From the NCBI GenBank assembly GCA_047975265.1, contig JBKEDE010000014.1, positions 28,103 to 92,102 on the forward strand: a DNA stretch of 64,000 nucleotides. The letters run 5' to 3'. Below are positions 62,821-64,000 of this stretch, one piece after another; position 1 is the first letter of the stretch; each line of letters opens with the position of its first letter. This DNA comes from UJ101 sp047975265. GTDB lineage: Bacteria > Bacteroidota > Bacteroidia > Flavobacteriales > UJ101. The position numbers were made by a program, and so were the translations under genes. The notes beneath the pieces were generated by a model. That model saw only the letters and a program-made list of their open reading frames with translations. It was not told the origin of the DNA and made no database searches.

Positions 62821-63036
62821 ATGGAATTTATAGAAGAAATATTAACCCAACTGATAAAAGAAGCCGAAGAAATAAAAGCCAATGCTTCTGATGAATTTCA
62901 AAATGGTAAACTTTTTGGGTATTATGAGAGTATATCAAAAATTTATGGTCAAGCGGAAGCGTTTAGCGTTTTTGATAAATTGCCAAAAAATTTACAGGAG
63001 TATAATCCGGAAGGCCTACTAAACGAATTGAGTTGA
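62821..63036 (+). CDS. Small hypothetical protein (71 residues)
   Basis: Acidic, helical 71-residue protein (MEFIEEILTQLIKEAEEIKANASDEFQNGKLFGYYESIS...). Codon use matches the neighbourhood and it looks genuinely coding. No family recognised. It lies just upstream of a decayed toxin-like frame, and small acidic ORFs next to toxin fragments are often immunity proteins, but that is inference; immunity genes normally lie downstream of their toxin. Confidence 0.5.
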   Translation: MEFIEEILTQLIKEAEEIKANASDEFQNGKLFGYYESISKIYGQAEAFSVFDKLPKNLQEYNPEGLLNELS

Positions 63037-63060
63037 ATAGTAAAAACGCCAGGCAAATAG

Positions 63061-63303
63061 CTTGGCGATGGGCTGCAATTTGCATAATATTGTGAGCAAG
63101 TGACAGACGGTGGAGCAGCAGGGCGTGGTGTTTGACGGAGTGCTGAAGAGTTTTTGAAACCGCTAGGTAGCGGAAGAAAAGGAGGTTCATTTCTTGATAT
63201 TACAGCCACTCATCCAAATTATCCAACTTTAAGGATTAATACTGAGGTACATGGTGTATTTGAGCATTACCGTATAATTGTTTTGTTTTTGGTGGTTATT
63301 TAA
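63061..63303 (+). pseudogene. Decayed toxin-like reading frame
   Basis: A relatively GC-rich segment following the 71-residue ORF. One frame, interrupted by stops at 63085 and 63133, reads QVTDGGAAGRGV, then RSAEEFLKPLGSGRKGGSFL and DITATHPNYPTLRINTEVHG to a stop at 63301. The GG-S-x-D-[IV]-T-A...LRINT pattern resembles C-terminal domains of polymorphic (RHS-type) toxins. Neither the start nor the N-terminal part of such a toxin is present. Probably a leftover tip from a recombination event. Confidence 0.4.
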
Positions 63304-63318
63304 AGCAATGTCTTTTAT

Positions 63319-63752
63319 TTAATCTATAATATAGAAACCAATCTTACTATCATGATCTTTTATCTTTTTATTATACGGTATAGGAATAACATAATATAAA
63401 ATTATCAAATCTCCTACTGAACTTACGGTCATGATAACGCTATAAGCAAACAGCAAATTATTAAAATATATAAAAGAAAAAATCATAGGAATTATACCTA
63501 AAAGGACAAGAGGTGCTATAGTAACTAAAATGAAAGGAATTTTATATAAACTTTCTTTACAATGCATATAAGGTGTAAAGGTTTTTTTATGCAAACCTAT
63601 CTTTACACTCTTCATACCGTTGTTACAAAAAAAACCGGCAACCAGAGCATGGATTAATTCATGCAAAAAAATCAGAAATAGGAATCCTAAGAAAAGTACA
63701 ATATACCCTAAAGGGAAAAATATTTTGTTTAATTCGCCTATTAAAAAAATTT
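63319..63752 (-). pseudogene. DUF3267-type membrane metalloprotease, 5' end removed by an IS
   Basis: The minus-strand frame is open from an in-frame stop within the IS (about 63760) down to the stop at 63319, with no ATG or GTG. The visible product has a hydrophobic segment (FPLGYIVLFLGFLFLIF) leading into HELIHAL, the HExxH zincin motif of DUF3267 proteins, then further membrane helices (YKIPFILVTIAPLVLLGIIPMIF) and SVGDLIILYYVI. DUF3267 proteins normally have about 50-60 residues before the HExxH; here the host sequence ends about 30 residues upstream, at the IS boundary. Therefore truncated and probably not expressed from its own promoter. Confidence 0.6.
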
Positions 63753-64000
63753 GGTATTGTTAATTTAGTATAGTTTTTATATATTTGGACAATTATTAAC
63801 CTATTATTAATCAATATGAAAAATTGTCCAAAATGCAAAAGCCAGAATTTTCGTAAAGATGGTATGGTCAACCAAAGGCAAAGATATTTTTGCAAGGATT
63901 GCAGCCACCACTTTACAGTTGAGCAGGTTGGAAAACCGAACAAACTTAAAAGGGATGCACTTATTCTGTATCTTGAGGGACTGGGATTTCGTTCTATAGG
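63753..64000 (+). mobile_element. Insertion sequence, IS1-type (left part; continues past the window)
   Basis: Begins near 63753 (GGTATTGTTAATT...), where the reading frame of the DUF3267 gene is cut, and carries a transposase gene reading rightward out of the window. The right end and target duplication are outside. Confidence 0.6.
63816..64000 (+). CDS. IS1-family transposase, N-terminal part (3' end outside window)
   Basis: 61 full codons visible. The N-terminus is an InsA-like zinc ribbon (CPKCKSQNFRKDG then RYFCKDCSHHF, giving two CxxC pairs), followed by a helix-turn-helix start (KRDALILYLEGLGFRSIG). This is the arrangement of single-ORF IS1-family transposases in Bacteroidota. No frameshift is visible, so it may be intact; the catalytic DDE part lies beyond the window. 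Confidence 0.75.
   Translation, partial: MKNCPKCKSQNFRKDGMVNQRQRYFCKDCSHHFTVEQVGKPNKLKRDALILYLEGLGFRSI

Noticed and set aside
63048..63068. Hairpin CGCCAGGC/GCTTGGCG just after the 71-residue ORF, considered as a terminator
   Set aside because: It has seven of eight pairs but no T run follows on either strand, so terminator activity is not supported; it may be part of the foreign segment.
62949..63209. Two minus-strand frames across the toxin-like remnant (62949-63209 and 62963-63190)
   Set aside because: They antisense both the 71-residue ORF and the remnant, show no recognisable domain, and have no promoter; the plus strand explains the coding signal better.
63659..63943. 94-residue minus-strand frame over the IS left end
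   Set aside because: Antisense to the transposase start; no family features.
1..64000. CRISPR array, prophage, rRNA operon or integrative element
   Set aside because: No regularly spaced repeats, phage structural genes, rRNA sequence or integrase were seen; the single tRNA gene is not flanked by a detectable attachment-site repeat.

Overview
The window is a low-GC (roughly one-third G+C by eye), gene-dense chromosomal segment from a member of the Bacteroidota, almost certainly class Flavobacteriia. The evidence is the LpxC-FabZ fusion, a PorX-type response regulator of type IX secretion, DUF5686, DUF4292 and DUF4837 proteins, Bacteroidota-type lipoproteins, weak or absent Shine-Dalgarno sequences, and many copies of the -7 element TAnnTTTG upstream of genes. 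A glyoxylate shunt plus a fatty-acid oxidation operon points to an aerobic flavobacterium rather than an anaerobic Bacteroides.

Layout. 1-4.8 kb: 3' end of purH, purD, a GlgE-like GH13 protein and a lipoprotein. 4.8-9.3 kb: pdxH, a YqgE protein, a class IV PLP enzyme, a START-like protein and uvrC. 9.3-12.8 kb (minus): porX-tsaE-ald-small membrane protein. 12.9-19.9 kb (plus): an HD hydrolase, then the lipid A cluster lpxD, lpxC-fabZ, lpxA with efp, a second LpxD-like acyltransferase and sucD. 19.9 kb: tRNA-Pro(UGG). 20.1-24 kb: fsa, a TlpA-like lipoprotein, metG. 24-30 kb: a small membrane protein, a Crp/Fnr regulator, MATE exporter, cysteine desulfurase, DUF4442, ftsE and rpmH. 30-35.3 kb: K+ channel, YihY, rlmH, CPBP protease, an rdgB-type pyrophosphatase, an HsdR_N nuclease-like protein, holA.

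35.4-46.2 kb is a carbon-catabolism block. aceB-aceA (glyoxylate shunt) is divergent from a ScfR/RamB-like XRE regulator, with a perfect 14-bp palindrome at the inferred aceB -33 element. Next is an operon of marR, fadN-like, fadA-like and fadE-like genes, whose promoter carries a near-perfect 22-bp inverted repeat over its -33 element. Together these convert fatty acids to acetyl-CoA and then to C4 acids; sucD and fumC elsewhere in the window belong to the same central metabolism.

46.3-61.7 kb: a DUF5686 outer-membrane protein, LEA14-like lipoprotein, fumC, an aspartate-type aminotransferase, rsmG, then a long minus-strand envelope operon (flippase, dut, nucleotidyltransferase, DUF4292, EnvC, TatA, LysM transglycosylase, DUF4837). 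61.7-64 kb: gpsA, then an accessory region with a small ORF, a decayed toxin-like reading frame, a DUF3267 gene cut by an insertion sequence, and the start of an IS1-type transposase running off the window.

Most of the window is housekeeping. The less expected signals are regulatory or in intergenic gaps: the two operators over -33 elements, an orphan promoter-terminator pair that may encode a small RNA (49.0-49.1 kb), a structured 490-bp gap (25.0-25.5 kb), several coding remnants, an overlooked 41-residue membrane ORF (39.9 kb), and likely leaderless mRNAs. I did not find a clearly new multi-gene system.
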